From Rhodocyclaceae bacterium (GTDB lineage: Bacteria > Pseudomonadota > Gammaproteobacteria > Burkholderiales > Rhodocyclaceae): a stretch of 64,000 bases of DNA. The stretch is from positions 682,001 through 746,000 of the forward strand of contig JADJEF010000020.1 of the NCBI GenBank assembly GCA_016702335.1. Reading direction: 5' to 3'. The position numbers and the translations under genes were made by a program. Positions 50,340 to 59,100 of the stretch are shown here, piece after piece (within the stretch, counting starts at the first letter, position 1; each line of letters opens with the position of its first letter). The notes under the pieces are model-generated. The model was not told where the DNA came from. It saw only the letters and a program-made list of their open reading frames with translations, and did no database searches.

Positions 50340-53252
50340 TCAGTCGGCCTGCGCCCCCATTTCGCCCTTACTGCCTGACTTGCGGGCTTTTTTACCAGCG
50401 GGCTTGGCCGTTGCTCTTGACAAGGGGCCGGCAGCCGCGGTCAACACCGGGCCAAGATACTTGCCGGTATAGCTACCCGGGGTTTGAGCCACGGTCTCCG
50501 GCGTGCCTTCAACCAGAATGCGACCGCCGCCATCGCCCCCTTCCGGACCCAGATCGACCAGCCAGTCGGCCGTTTTGATCACATCGAGGTTATGTTCGAT
50601 CACCACCACGGTATTGCCATGGTCGCGCAAGCGATGCAGCACGCCCAGCAGCAATTCGATGTCCTGAAAATGCAGCCCGGTCGTCGGTTCATCAAGAATG
50701 TACAGCGTGCGCCCCGTGTCGCGTTTGGATAGCTCCAGCGCCAGCTTGACCCGTTGTGCCTCGCCGCCCGAGAGCGTGGTTGCGCTTTGACCGAGGGTGA
50801 TGTAGCTCAGGCCGACATCGACCAGTGTCTGAAGTTTCTTGGCCACCACCGGCACGGCATCAAAAAATTCGCGCGCAAGCTCTACCGTCATCTGCAGCAC
50901 TTCATGAATGGTTTTTCCCTTGTAGCGAATCTCCAGTGTCTCGCGGTTATAACGCTTGCCGTGGCAGACATCGCAGGGCACAAAAATATCAGGCAAAAAA
51001 TGCATCTCTACCTTGATCATGCCATCACCCTGACACGCCTCGCAGCGGCCACCCTTGACGTTGAACGAAAACCGTCCGGGGCCGTAGCCGCGCTCCCGCG
51101 CCGCGGGTACACCCGCGAACAACTCACGGATCGGCGTCAGCAGCCCGGTGTAGGTGGCGGGGTTGGAGCGCGGCGTGCGCCCGATCGGTGATTGGTCGAC
51201 ATTGATCACCTTGTCGAAAAATTCCAGCCCCTCGATCTCGCGGTGTTGCGCTGGCTCGGCCGTCGAGCTATACAGGTGGCGGGCGGCCGCCGCGTAGAGG
51301 GTGTCGTTGATCAGCGTCGACTTGCCTGATCCGGAAACGCCGGTGATACAGGTAAGCAAGCCCACCGGCAAGCACAGATCGACATGCTTAAGATTGTTGC
51401 CCGAGGCATCACGAATGTACAACTGACGTTCGGCATTCGGCGGCGTACGCTGCGTCGGTATCGCAATCGCGCGGCGTCCGGAAAGATAGTCACCGGTCAT
51501 CGAGTCGCTGTTGGCTGCCACCTCGGCCGGCGTACCCTGGGCAACCACACGACCGCCATGCTCGCCCGCACCGGGCCCCATATCAACAACGTAATCGGCT
51601 GACTCAATCGCTTCCTGATCATGCTCGACCACGATCACCGTGTTACCCAGGTCGCGCAGATAGTTCAGCGTTTCCAATAGACGGGTGTTATCACGCTGAT
51701 GCAGGCCGATCGAGGGTTCATCAAGCACATACATCACGCCAGTGAGGCCCGAGCCGATCTGCGAAGCCAGGCGAATGCGCTGCGCCTCGCCGCCGGAAAG
51801 CGTTTCGGCCGAGCGGTCCAGCGAGAGGTAATCGAGACCGACATTGATCAGGAACGAAAGTCGCGCGGTGATTTCCTTGATGATCTTCTCGGCCACCTGC
51901 GCTTTTTGTCCGGTGAGCTGCAGCTGATTGAAAAAATCGCGGCACTGCAGCAGTGACAGGTGGCTGATGATGTTGATCGTCTCACCACCAATCAGCACGT
52001 GGCGCGCTTCACGGCGCAGGCGTGCCCCCGCGCACTCGGGGCAGGGTTTGTTGTTGAGGTACTTGGCCAGTTCCTCGCGCACCATCACCGAATCGGTTTC
52101 CTTGTAGCGACGTTCGAGATTGGGCACGATGCCCTCGAACACGTGGGTGCGGTCGAAGCGTGTGCCTTTCTCGTTGAGATAGCGGAATTTGATCTGGGTC
52201 TTGCCTGAGCCGTAGAGCACGACGTCACGAATTTCTGCGGGCAGCTCCTCGAAAGGCTGGGTCGTATCAAACTCGTAGTGGCTGGCGAGCGACTCGACCA
52301 TCTGGAAGTAAAACTGGTTACGCCGGTCCCACCCCTTGATCGCGCCAGCCGACAGGCTCAGGTGCGGGTAAGCCACCACGCGCGCCGGGTCAAAGTATTG
52401 AATCTGGCCGAGCCCGTCGCATTTCGGGCACGCCCCCATCGGATTATTGAATGAGAACAACCGTGGCTCGAGTTCCTGCAGGGCATAGCTGCACACCGGG
52501 CAGGCGAACTTGCTGGAAAAGAGGTGCTCCTTGCCGCCGTCCATTTCGACGGCCAGCGCGCGCCCTTCGGCGTGCATCAGGGCCGTTTCGAAACTTTCGG
52601 CCAGCCGCTGACGCATGTCTTGTTTGATTTTGAGCCGATCCACGACCACATCCACGGTGTGCTTCTGGCTCTTGGTCAGCTTGGGCAGCGCATCGATGTC
52701 ATACACCTCGCCATCGACCCGCACACGCACAAAGCCCTGCGCTCGCAGTTCGGCAAAAAGATCCAGCTGCTCGCCCTTGCGATTGGCTACGACCGGTGCG
52801 AGCACCATGAGCTTGGTGTCTTCGGGCAGTGAAAGCACGTGATCGACCATCTGCGCCACGCTCATCGCCTCCAGTGGCTGCCCGTGATCGGGGCAATGCG
52901 GCGTACCCGCGCGGGCATAGAGCAGGCGCAGGTAGTCGTGAATCTCGGTCACGGTGCCGACGGTCGAGCGCGGGTTGTGCGACGTCGCCTTTTGCTCGAT
53001 GGAGATCGCCGGCGAGAGCCCTTCGATCAGATCAACATCCGGCTTTTCCATCAACTGCAAGAACTGCCGCGCGTAGGCAGAAAGCGATTCGACATAGCGA
53101 CGCTGGCCCTCGGCATAGAGCGTGTCAAACGCCAGCGAACTCTTGCCCGAGCCGGAAAGCCCGGTGATCACCGTCAGCTGATTGCGCGGCAGATCGAGGC
53201 TGATGTTCTTGAGATTGTGCGTGCGGGCGCCGCGGATTTTGATGTATTCCAT
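50340..53252 (-). CDS. uvrA: Excinuclease ABC subunit A
   Basis: Damage-recognition ATPase of nucleotide excision repair. It is 970 residues with two ABC ATPase halves: Walker A GLSGSGKSSLAFDTLY and GVSGSGKSTLINDTLY, signatures LSGGEAQRI and LSGGEAQRV, and zinc fingers including CPVCSYAL and CEACQGDGMIKVEMHFLPD (CEAC...CDVC). No LexA box is seen in the 108 bp upstream, which instead hold repeat copy 11, 10 bp from the start codon. Confidence 0.98.
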   Translation of the reverse strand: MEYIKIRGARTHNLKNISLDLPRNQLTVITGLSGSGKSSLAFDTLYAEGQRRYVESLSAYARQFLQLMEKPDVDLIEGLSPAISIEQKATSHNPRSTVGTVTEIHDYLRLLYARAGTPHCPDHGQPLEAMSVAQMVDHVLSLPEDTKLMVLAPVVANRKGEQLDLFAELRAQGFVRVRVDGEVYDIDALPKLTKSQKHTVDVVVDRLKIKQDMRQRLAESFETALMHAEGRALAVEMDGGKEHLFSSKFACPVCSYALQELEPRLFSFNNPMGACPKCDGLGQIQYFDPARVVAYPHLSLSAGAIKGWDRRNQFYFQMVESLASHYEFDTTQPFEELPAEIRDVVLYGSGKTQIKFRYLNEKGTRFDRTHVFEGIVPNLERRYKETDSVMVREELAKYLNNKPCPECAGARLRREARHVLIGGETINIISHLSLLQCRDFFNQLQLTGQKAQVAEKIIKEITARLSFLINVGLDYLSLDRSAETLSGGEAQRIRLASQIGSGLTGVMYVLDEPSIGLHQRDNTRLLETLNYLRDLGNTVIVVEHDQEAIESADYVVDMGPGAGEHGGRVVAQGTPAEVAANSDSMTGDYLSGRRAIAIPTQRTPPNAERQLYIRDASGNNLKHVDLCLPVGLLTCITGVSGSGKSTLINDTLYAAAARHLYSSTAEPAQHREIEGLEFFDKVINVDQSPIGRTPRSNPATYTGLLTPIRELFAGVPAARERGYGPGRFSFNVKGGRCEACQGDGMIKVEMHFLPDIFVPCDVCHGKRYNRETLEIRYKGKTIHEVLQMTVELAREFFDAVPVVAKKLQTLVDVGLSYITLGQSATTLSGGEAQRVKLALELSKRDTGRTLYILDEPTTGLHFQDIELLLGVLHRLRDHGNTVVVIEHNLDVIKTADWLVDLGPEGGDGGGRILVEGTPETVAQTPGSYTGKYLGPVLTAAAGPLSRATAKPAGKKARKSGSKGEMGAQAD

Positions 53253-53261
53253 GGGGAAATT

Positions 53262-53291
53262 GCGGGAAGTCGGCGCTGGTAGGACGGCGAT
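53262..53291 (-). repeat. Dispersed 29-bp repeat, copy 11 (uvrA leader)
   Basis: On the minus strand: ATCGCCGT, spacer CCTA, CCAGCGCCGACTT, CCCGC. It lies 10-39 bp upstream of the uvrA ATG, where the ribosome site should be. Confidence 0.9.
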
Positions 53292-53359
53292 TTGGGTAGG
53301 GGGCGCCAGTTTAGCGTCTTCGGCTCCGCAGCCTGTGTTCGATAGCTATCAGGAACCGC

Positions 53360-53776
53360 TCAGCGAATACCTACCAGAAATGCGGCAGGCGGCATGATCG
53401 GAATTTCGCGCCAAGGGTGCATGCCGGTGAGATGAACGTCGCTCGATATGATGAGCTCTGCTTGCGCGGTGTCGGCCAAGGCGAGAAACTTGCTATCTTT
53501 TGGATCTGTGCAGTCTGTGACGACCCGGATTACTTCAAAAAGAACGACCTGCTGACGAAACCCTTCAAAGAAAGCAGCGCGCTGTTGTTTACTGGCGTAG
53601 CGGTCGAACTTGGGCCGGCTGAGCACCGTTTCCAGCTCGGCCAATGCCTCTTTGCTGGCACACACGTCGAACTGGAGCAAGGCTTTTTCCAGCGCAAGTG
53701 CTGGCACCGAATCTGGACGAATGGCGGCGCTGACCAACACGCCGGTATCCAAAACAATGAACCTATCGAAGCTCAT
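53360..53776 (-). CDS. PIN-domain toxin of a type II toxin-antitoxin pair
   Basis: Putative ribonuclease toxin, 138 residues, in the COG1569-like PIN group. The acidic active site is visible: first Asp in FIVLDTGVLVSAA, Glu in SKEALAELETVL, Asp in CTDPKDSKFLALA and a last Asp in ELIISSDVHL. It overlaps the upstream antitoxin gene by 14 bp, consistent with coupled translation. Target RNA unknown. Confidence 0.88.
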   Translation of the reverse strand: MSFDRFIVLDTGVLVSAAIRPDSVPALALEKALLQFDVCASKEALAELETVLSRPKFDRYASKQQRAAFFEGFRQQVVLFEVIRVVTDCTDPKDSKFLALADTAQAELIISSDVHLTGMHPWREIPIMPPAAFLVGIR

Positions 53777-54029
53777 GGACCAACTGATTGACGTCGTCGT
53801 CGGTTAATGCTGCAGCGGACGCCGTCTCCGTTTGACGCCTATAGCTTGCGTACCACTTGGAGGCCGCTTCGCGTCGCTTGCGCACGTCCATCAACTCATT
53901 CAGGTCGTGCTCGGACACCACATAGGCAACGGTGCGGCCACGACGGGTTATTTCAACAGGTTCACGCTGGGCGCGATCAATCAACTCTCCGAATCGATTC
54001 TGCGCATCTACAGAAGTGATGGCGATCAT
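53763..54029 (-). CDS. Phd/YefM-family antitoxin
   Basis: 88 residues. The N-terminal Phd fold (MIAITSVDAQNRFGELIDRA, then VEITRRGRTVAYVVSEHDL) binds DNA, and the C-terminal tail should wrap the toxin. An imperfect inverted repeat directly upstream (54042-54076) is the likely autoregulatory operator. First gene of the toxin-antitoxin operon. Confidence 0.88.
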   Translation of the reverse strand: MIAITSVDAQNRFGELIDRAQREPVEITRRGRTVAYVVSEHDLNELMDVRKRREAASKWYASYRRQTETASAAALTDDDVNQLVHELR

Positions 54030-54041
54030 AAGTTTGGCCCT

Positions 54042-54076
54042 CTAATTAGCTAATATGAACATGTTAGCTTCATTAG
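54042..54076. promoter_or_regulatory. Inverted-repeat operator of the toxin-antitoxin operon
   Basis: Arms CTAATTAGCTAA (54042-54053) and TTAGCTTCATTAG (54064-54076) flank 10 bp. They are AT-rich against a GC-rich background and begin 13 bp upstream of the antitoxin start, as expected for Phd autoregulation. Confidence 0.65.
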
Positions 54077-54188
54077 GGAGCTGCCGCAAATCCAATGACC
54101 TTGGAAGTGGCCGCGCATAGCCGAGGTGGGCCGGCGATTGGATCAGAGGAAAGCTAGGTTAGCGGCAGTCTTACCGCTCTTCGGTGTG

Positions 54189-55232
54189 CTACAGACCGAT
54201 CCATAACGCCGCATCGGCCAATTCCGGAAAACGCGCCAGTAACGCAGACCGCCCCTGTTCGGCACGCGTCCGCCAGCCTTTACCGCGAGATAGCGCATCG
54301 GCCCACGCATCACTCACGTCCTGCTTCCGTCCGGAATTTTTCATGTAACAAATCAGCGAGGCCGCTTGCAGCAAATCTTTCTGTGATTTCACTCGCGCCG
54401 CCGGTGCGCGCTCACCAAACACAATCAATTTGTGGATGGCAAAGCGCGCAGGGGAAGGAATCGTCGCAATGCACGACTGACCATTTTTTGACATGACGAC
54501 GCCCTGCGTCCCCTTCTGCAGACTGAACTCCATGAACTTCAATGGCTCAAGCACCAGATTGCTATTAGGCACCCGAACATACCCAGGTGCCCGATGCTCG
54601 CAAGTAAGGAAGTCGATGCGCAACTCAGGGTCCGCCGGATTTCTATATTGCGCTCCTGATTTTCCATCCAGACTCAATATCGGCAGCAGGCCCATCTCCA
54701 GTGAGTCGATGGCCGACTTGGCGTCGAACTGAACATCGCCGGGTAAGGCGATGGAAATATTTTTCCCCGCATGGGCAAAGTCTACGTCCAACGTCGCTGC
54801 GGCGTGCTCCCAGTGCACGCCGAGCATGTTCCCCAAGGTCAGGAACGCGTGCGTACCGATCAGCACGCCCCCAGAGCGGAACAGGCCGTACTGCGCCAAG
54901 CGATTGATGATCTTGAAATGTTTGTCGGCAAGACCCATGCACCCCAGCGCAATGGCCGCGCTCGCTTGTCGCGTCACCACTTCATTCGGTACACCGCTGG
55001 CTGCGGCCTTGTCCATCAGCGTCCGCACTCTGTCATTGTCCGGCCCGACATAAACGGTTTTTACGCGGCCATCAATGTCCCGATAGCCCAGATACCAGTA
55101 CGTTGATCCCTTGACGGTCTTTTTCTGAAATTTCCCTGACAGCGGCGCCAACCCCTGCAAGTCGATGGATTGGCGCTGGTCAAGTACCTCGGCATAGGCC
55201 GCCTGCGCGGCCATCGATAGCTCTTTGTACAT
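54189..55232 (-). CDS. GSU2403-type nucleotidyltransferase-fold protein
   Basis: 347 residues, resembling the GSU2403 family of nucleotidyltransferase-fold proteins, annotated in many genomes without a tested role and often found beside defence or toxin genes. Visible parts are an N-terminal helical/strand region with KGSTYWYLGYRDIDGRVKTVY, a central fold with GVLIGTHAFLTLGN and ATLDVDFAHAGKNISIAL (possible acidic residues DVD), and a helical C-terminal half. It has its own strong inverted repeat upstream, so it is probably a separate regulated unit. Confidence 0.7.
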   Translation of the reverse strand: MYKELSMAAQAAYAEVLDQRQSIDLQGLAPLSGKFQKKTVKGSTYWYLGYRDIDGRVKTVYVGPDNDRVRTLMDKAAASGVPNEVVTRQASAAIALGCMGLADKHFKIINRLAQYGLFRSGGVLIGTHAFLTLGNMLGVHWEHAAATLDVDFAHAGKNISIALPGDVQFDAKSAIDSLEMGLLPILSLDGKSGAQYRNPADPELRIDFLTCEHRAPGYVRVPNSNLVLEPLKFMEFSLQKGTQGVVMSKNGQSCIATIPSPARFAIHKLIVFGERAPAARVKSQKDLLQAASLICYMKNSGRKQDVSDAWADALSRGKGWRTRAEQGRSALLARFPELADAALWIGL

Positions 55233-55250
55233 CGCGCCTCCGTCTCAAGT

Positions 55251-55279
55251 TAACTAACAATGTATTCATTTGTTAGTTA
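55251..55279. promoter_or_regulatory. Perfect inverted repeat upstream of the GSU2403-type gene
   Basis: TAACTAACAA (55251-55260) and TTGTTAGTTA (55270-55279) are exact complements with a 9-bp spacer, 18 bp before the gene start. An AT-rich, operator-like dyad. Its half-sites share the TTAG core with the dyad upstream of the antitoxin. Confidence 0.7.
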
Positions 55280-55356
55280 GAACGCAAGCAAACAGGCCTC
55301 GTCACAGGCGCCCGGGCCTAGCATTAGACAAATTTTGATATCCAACAGGCCCACTA

Positions 55357-55385
55357 CCGCAAGTCGGCGCTGGTAGCACGGCGAT
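55357..55385 (-). repeat. Dispersed 29-bp repeat, copy 12 (intergenic)
   Basis: On the minus strand: ATCGCCGT, spacer GCTA, CCAGCGCCGACTT, GCGG. It lies between the TonB-like gene and the accessory block, in the same orientation as copy 11 on the other side of that block. Confidence 0.9.
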
Positions 55386-55458
55386 TGAGCGAGGGAACTA
55401 TCAGTTTCGCTTCTTCGGCTCAGCGCTCTGCCTCCAAACCCTTCAAACATGGCAATGT

Positions 55459-56178
55459 TCATGGCTGCGCAGGCGGCCCCGCATCGCTAGCCGCTCTATC
55501 GGCATCCGTTACCACGGGCACGAGTAACGGTACGTAAGTGATTTCAACACGCATGATCGAGCGCACTCGCCGGCCATCCACTTCGCCAGGCCGGAAGCGG
55601 ATTTGCGCAAACGCACTGCGCGCCGTTTGTCCATACAGAGGCGGCAACTCGGAACGCTCGATATCTGCACTATCCACCATTCCATCGCGACTGATTTTGA
55701 GCAGCAATATGAGCGACCCAGTTTCTTTGCGAAAGCGGATTTCCTGAGTCTCCAGCGCCACGGCGGCCAGTGCCTCGGGGCGCCGCGACAGCTCGTGCGG
55801 GCGACGGTAGTCAAGATCGGTGAGCGGCACAAGCAGGGCTTTTGGTTCCGCAGGCGGTTCAGGCGTTCCGCTACGGTTTTCATCACTCAGCACATACGTC
55901 CCCTGCAGCAGCAGTGATCCGGAACTCTCGGGAGCAAGCGGCTCAGGGCTGATCGCACTTACCTCCCCCGCGTTCGGCCGAAGGATGCTTACCGTTAGTT
56001 GAGCCACCTTGATCTCAGGTGCCCAAGGCGCCACGATCTGGGGTGCATTGGCCACCCCAGACGGAATGAGCACTACCCCTGTATGCAGGAAAAATGACAA
56101 AACGCCCGCCGAAATCAATCGGCGGGCGTCGCTGCTCAAGCCACGGCGCTCGTCTACTCGGTCAATATTTCCCGCCAC
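55459..56178 (-). CDS. TonB-like periplasmic-spanning protein
   Basis: 239 residues from a GTG that overlaps the end of pilY1 by 25 bp. An N-terminal membrane helix (LISAGVLSFFLHTGVVLIP), a Pro-rich middle (PEPPAEPKALLVPL) and a TonB-type C-terminal domain (YGQTARSAFAQIRFRPGEV, DGRRVRSIMRVEITY) are seen. Its receptor is not nearby; ExbBD are absent. The codons for RRLISAG contain a strong terminator-like hairpin. A TTG at 56139 is an alternative start. Confidence 0.75.
   Translation of the reverse strand: MAGNIDRVDERRGLSSDARRLISAGVLSFFLHTGVVLIPSGVANAPQIVAPWAPEIKVAQLTVSILRPNAGEVSAISPEPLAPESSGSLLLQGTYVLSDENRSGTPEPPAEPKALLVPLTDLDYRRPHELSRRPEALAAVALETQEIRFRKETGSLILLLKISRDGMVDSADIERSELPPLYGQTARSAFAQIRFRPGEVDGRRVRSIMRVEITYVPLLVPVVTDADRAASDAGPPAQP
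56095..56128 (-). terminator. Terminator-like hairpin after pilY1, inside the TonB-like gene
   Basis: Perfect 10-bp stem CGCCCGCCGA/TCGGCGGGCG with a 6-base loop, followed on the minus strand by TTTTGTCATTTTT. It begins 26 bp after the pilY1 stop, yet falls within codons 17-28 of the TonB-like gene. Confidence 0.7.
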
Positions 56179-59100
56179 GAGGTTCGCGTATTGTTGAAGA
56201 TATCCGAACCAGTGGTCCCACCGCCGATCACTACGCCACTGATCTTGGTTGGCGTCGGGTTATCGGACATCGTCGCATTCACCGCAAAGCCCGTGGCCAG
56301 TTTCAGAACCACAAAGCCGACAATCAAGGCATTGCCCGCTTTGCGTGAGACTTTGCCGCCCGACCCTTCGACATAGCCGCCCGTCTTGCCGCTCAGATAG
56401 TTCAGATAGCTGTATCCACCGGTATTGCATACGCCAGCGGTAGGCACGTTACTGCCGATCAGCAAGGTACCGCCGACCAGTTGCAAATCCACATTCACGC
56501 GCTCGCCCAGATCGGTGTCGAAATCCAGATACCAGTTTCGATCCGAGCCGAAATTTACTGCATTCCCCGAGGCCGTGCGAATCGGCGTACCGTCAGTATC
56601 GGTCCCGGCGGTCAGCGTCTGCTTGACAGCGGTAGTCAGGCTGCGCACATCGGCGATCGTACCGGTCGTTGCGGCATCCACGGCGAACTCGTCATACCGA
56701 TCAGGTATGCCATAGACGCTCTGAGTGTACTGAGAAGCCGGGTTACCCGCGAAGTCGATATCCGACGCCTCCAGATATTTGCCCGTGCCGGCATAGATAA
56801 TTCGCTTACTGCTGAAGTTAGCGAGCTCCATCCGCGCGGTGATCGGCTGCGCATTGCCCGAGCCATCTTTCAGTGTTGCGAGTAATTTCGGGTTCATGGT
56901 CATGAAGTTGCCCGTGCTCTCTGCAGCACTTAAGTCAAAACGCCACAAATTACCCAGCAAGTCGCCGCCGTAGAGAAAGAGCGCCTTGTTATCAAGATTG
57001 GGCTTGTCGGCATAGGCCACCACTCGCGAAAGTCCCGAAGGCGTCGTCGTAGAGCCAACTCCCGTACCAATCTTGCGGATCACGGCACCGGTCAGCGGAT
57101 TGAGTACATAGATGTAGCCCTCGCCGTCACCAGGAGCGACGTTGTTGTAGCCCGAGGTCACCACGACAGCCCACGTGCCATCACTGAGCTTGGTAATGGT
57201 TGAGTTGCCGTAGGAGTAGCCGACATCGGCATCAAAACTGACATCGCCGACGAACTTCGATGCAGGGGTGAACTCCCACAATGCCTTGGGTGTGGCGGGG
57301 TCGGTGATATCGAGTGCATAGAAGCCCCGGCCACCGGAGTTGAACCCACCCACCAGTATCGTGCGCCAATCCGGCAACGGCGCCGAGGTGTTGGTGCAGT
57401 TCGCCGCACAGAAATCGGCAATAGCCGGCGAGCCATCGACAAAATAGCGATGGTTGCTTTCGTAGGCGGCATCGGCAAGCTTGTACAGGTTGGGCATCAC
57501 AGCACCCGGCACATAGGCCCAGCGCTCGGTGCCATCTTCCGCATTGAAGGCATGCAGCATGCCGTCATTCACGCCAATGAAAACCGTCGGAGCACGGCTG
57601 GCATTGTCGGCTTTGAATTTAGCGTAGCCCTCATCAAGATAGCTGAAGAAAGGCTTCTTGACATACACCGGCTGAGAACCGATCACGTCACCGAGCGTGC
57701 GCTCCCGGTCACGGAACACGCGGTCGTCGGTGCCATTCGTCCCCTGGTCTTCGTTGCCTTGCTGCCCGCGCAGGAAGTTGACAAAATTGGTGCCCGTTAC
57801 ATTGGCCTTTTGCGCCGCCGTCAAAGTACCCCACTGCGACAGCGCCGAGCCGGTGAAATAGCCCTGCTCGGTCGCGGACAAATTGCCCCAGACAAAGCTG
57901 CGCAACTTGTCTGCGGCCGCATTGTCAAAGGCGTAGATCGTCCGGTTGTCCGTGGTGCTGCCCACCTGCGACTGCAAACTGCCGGTACAGGCCGTGGTAC
58001 TGAGCGCTGTGTTGGCCTCTACATCTTCGACGCACCAGGTCGACTGAGCACTGATCACACCCGTCTGGGTATCAACGGTGCGCGCCTCGACATTGCCGTG
58101 CCACTTCTTGGTGGTGTAGCTGGCCACGTAAGCAAAATTGTCGCCGGCCACCGGTTCCAGATTGGATGTCGCCGCCGCCGCACCCGAGCCCAGGCGGATA
58201 GAAACCCCTGCCAGCGCCGCGGTCAAGCCATCAACCAGTGCTTGAGGATCGCCCGCCGAAAAGTAGGTGCCCCGCCCATTGACCGCCGCATGCCACAGAT
58301 CGTCAAGCGTAGTCGGATCATCTTGGCGCGGTTGTGGCCAGTCGGCATTGCCCTGCTTGATCTGGTAAAAATCGCCTGTGGTGGCAGTCTTGTAGTCGTC
58401 GCGGAAGGTCAGCTGTCCGTCCAGACCCAGACCCAGCGTGAAGGTAGTCATGTGTTGCTGGGCATTGGGGTCTTCGGCGGTCGCCGGCACGTTGTTGGTG
58501 CACACGTCATAGGTCGAGCTACTCACCGGAATCCCCGTGCAATTGCCGTTGGCTGTCGTGCGCAGGTCATTCGAGTAGTAGTAATAGGCCACGTCGGCCA
58601 GCGTATCGGCCGAGGAATACTTGCTGGCGCTGGTCGTTACGCTGGTGGCCCCGATACAGTTTGACGCCGTCGCCGAGGGGCAGGAGCGCGCACTGCCGTT
58701 GCCGTCGTACTGCCCCAGGCTCGCCGTCACGACGTTGTCGGTATTGCCGATATTGTTGGTGCCGTCGATTTGCTTGATATCGGAGGGACTATTCGAATTC
58801 CAGTAGCCGTCGGTAGTCAGCAAGGTGAAATTCTGCTGACACGAATACTGCATCGGGTCGTCGGTGGCCGCGAAGCCGAGCGGGTTCTTGCCGGCAAAGA
58901 TGCGACCGGAGGTCGCTAGCGCCTTGCGCAGCGGCGTACCACCTGCCAAACCCTGATTGTAAAACGTGGTGTACCAGTTGGCTTTTTGCGTGGTGTCGAA
59001 ATCGCTGATCTTGAGATACTTCGACGAATTCGTACTGATGGTCATAAAGCCGACGCGATAGTTCGAGCCGATGTCGACAAAGGCTCGGCCCGCCGCCGAC

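Noticed and set aside
53253..53359. SOS box upstream of uvrA
   Set aside because: No CTG-N10-CAG match to the LexA consensus was found; the region is mostly repeat copy 11.
630..55385. Dispersed repeat considered as the known Neisseria DUS
   Set aside because: Some copies contain GCCGTCT by chance of the variable spacer, but the GCCGTCTGAA core is absent and the conserved part is the right arm.
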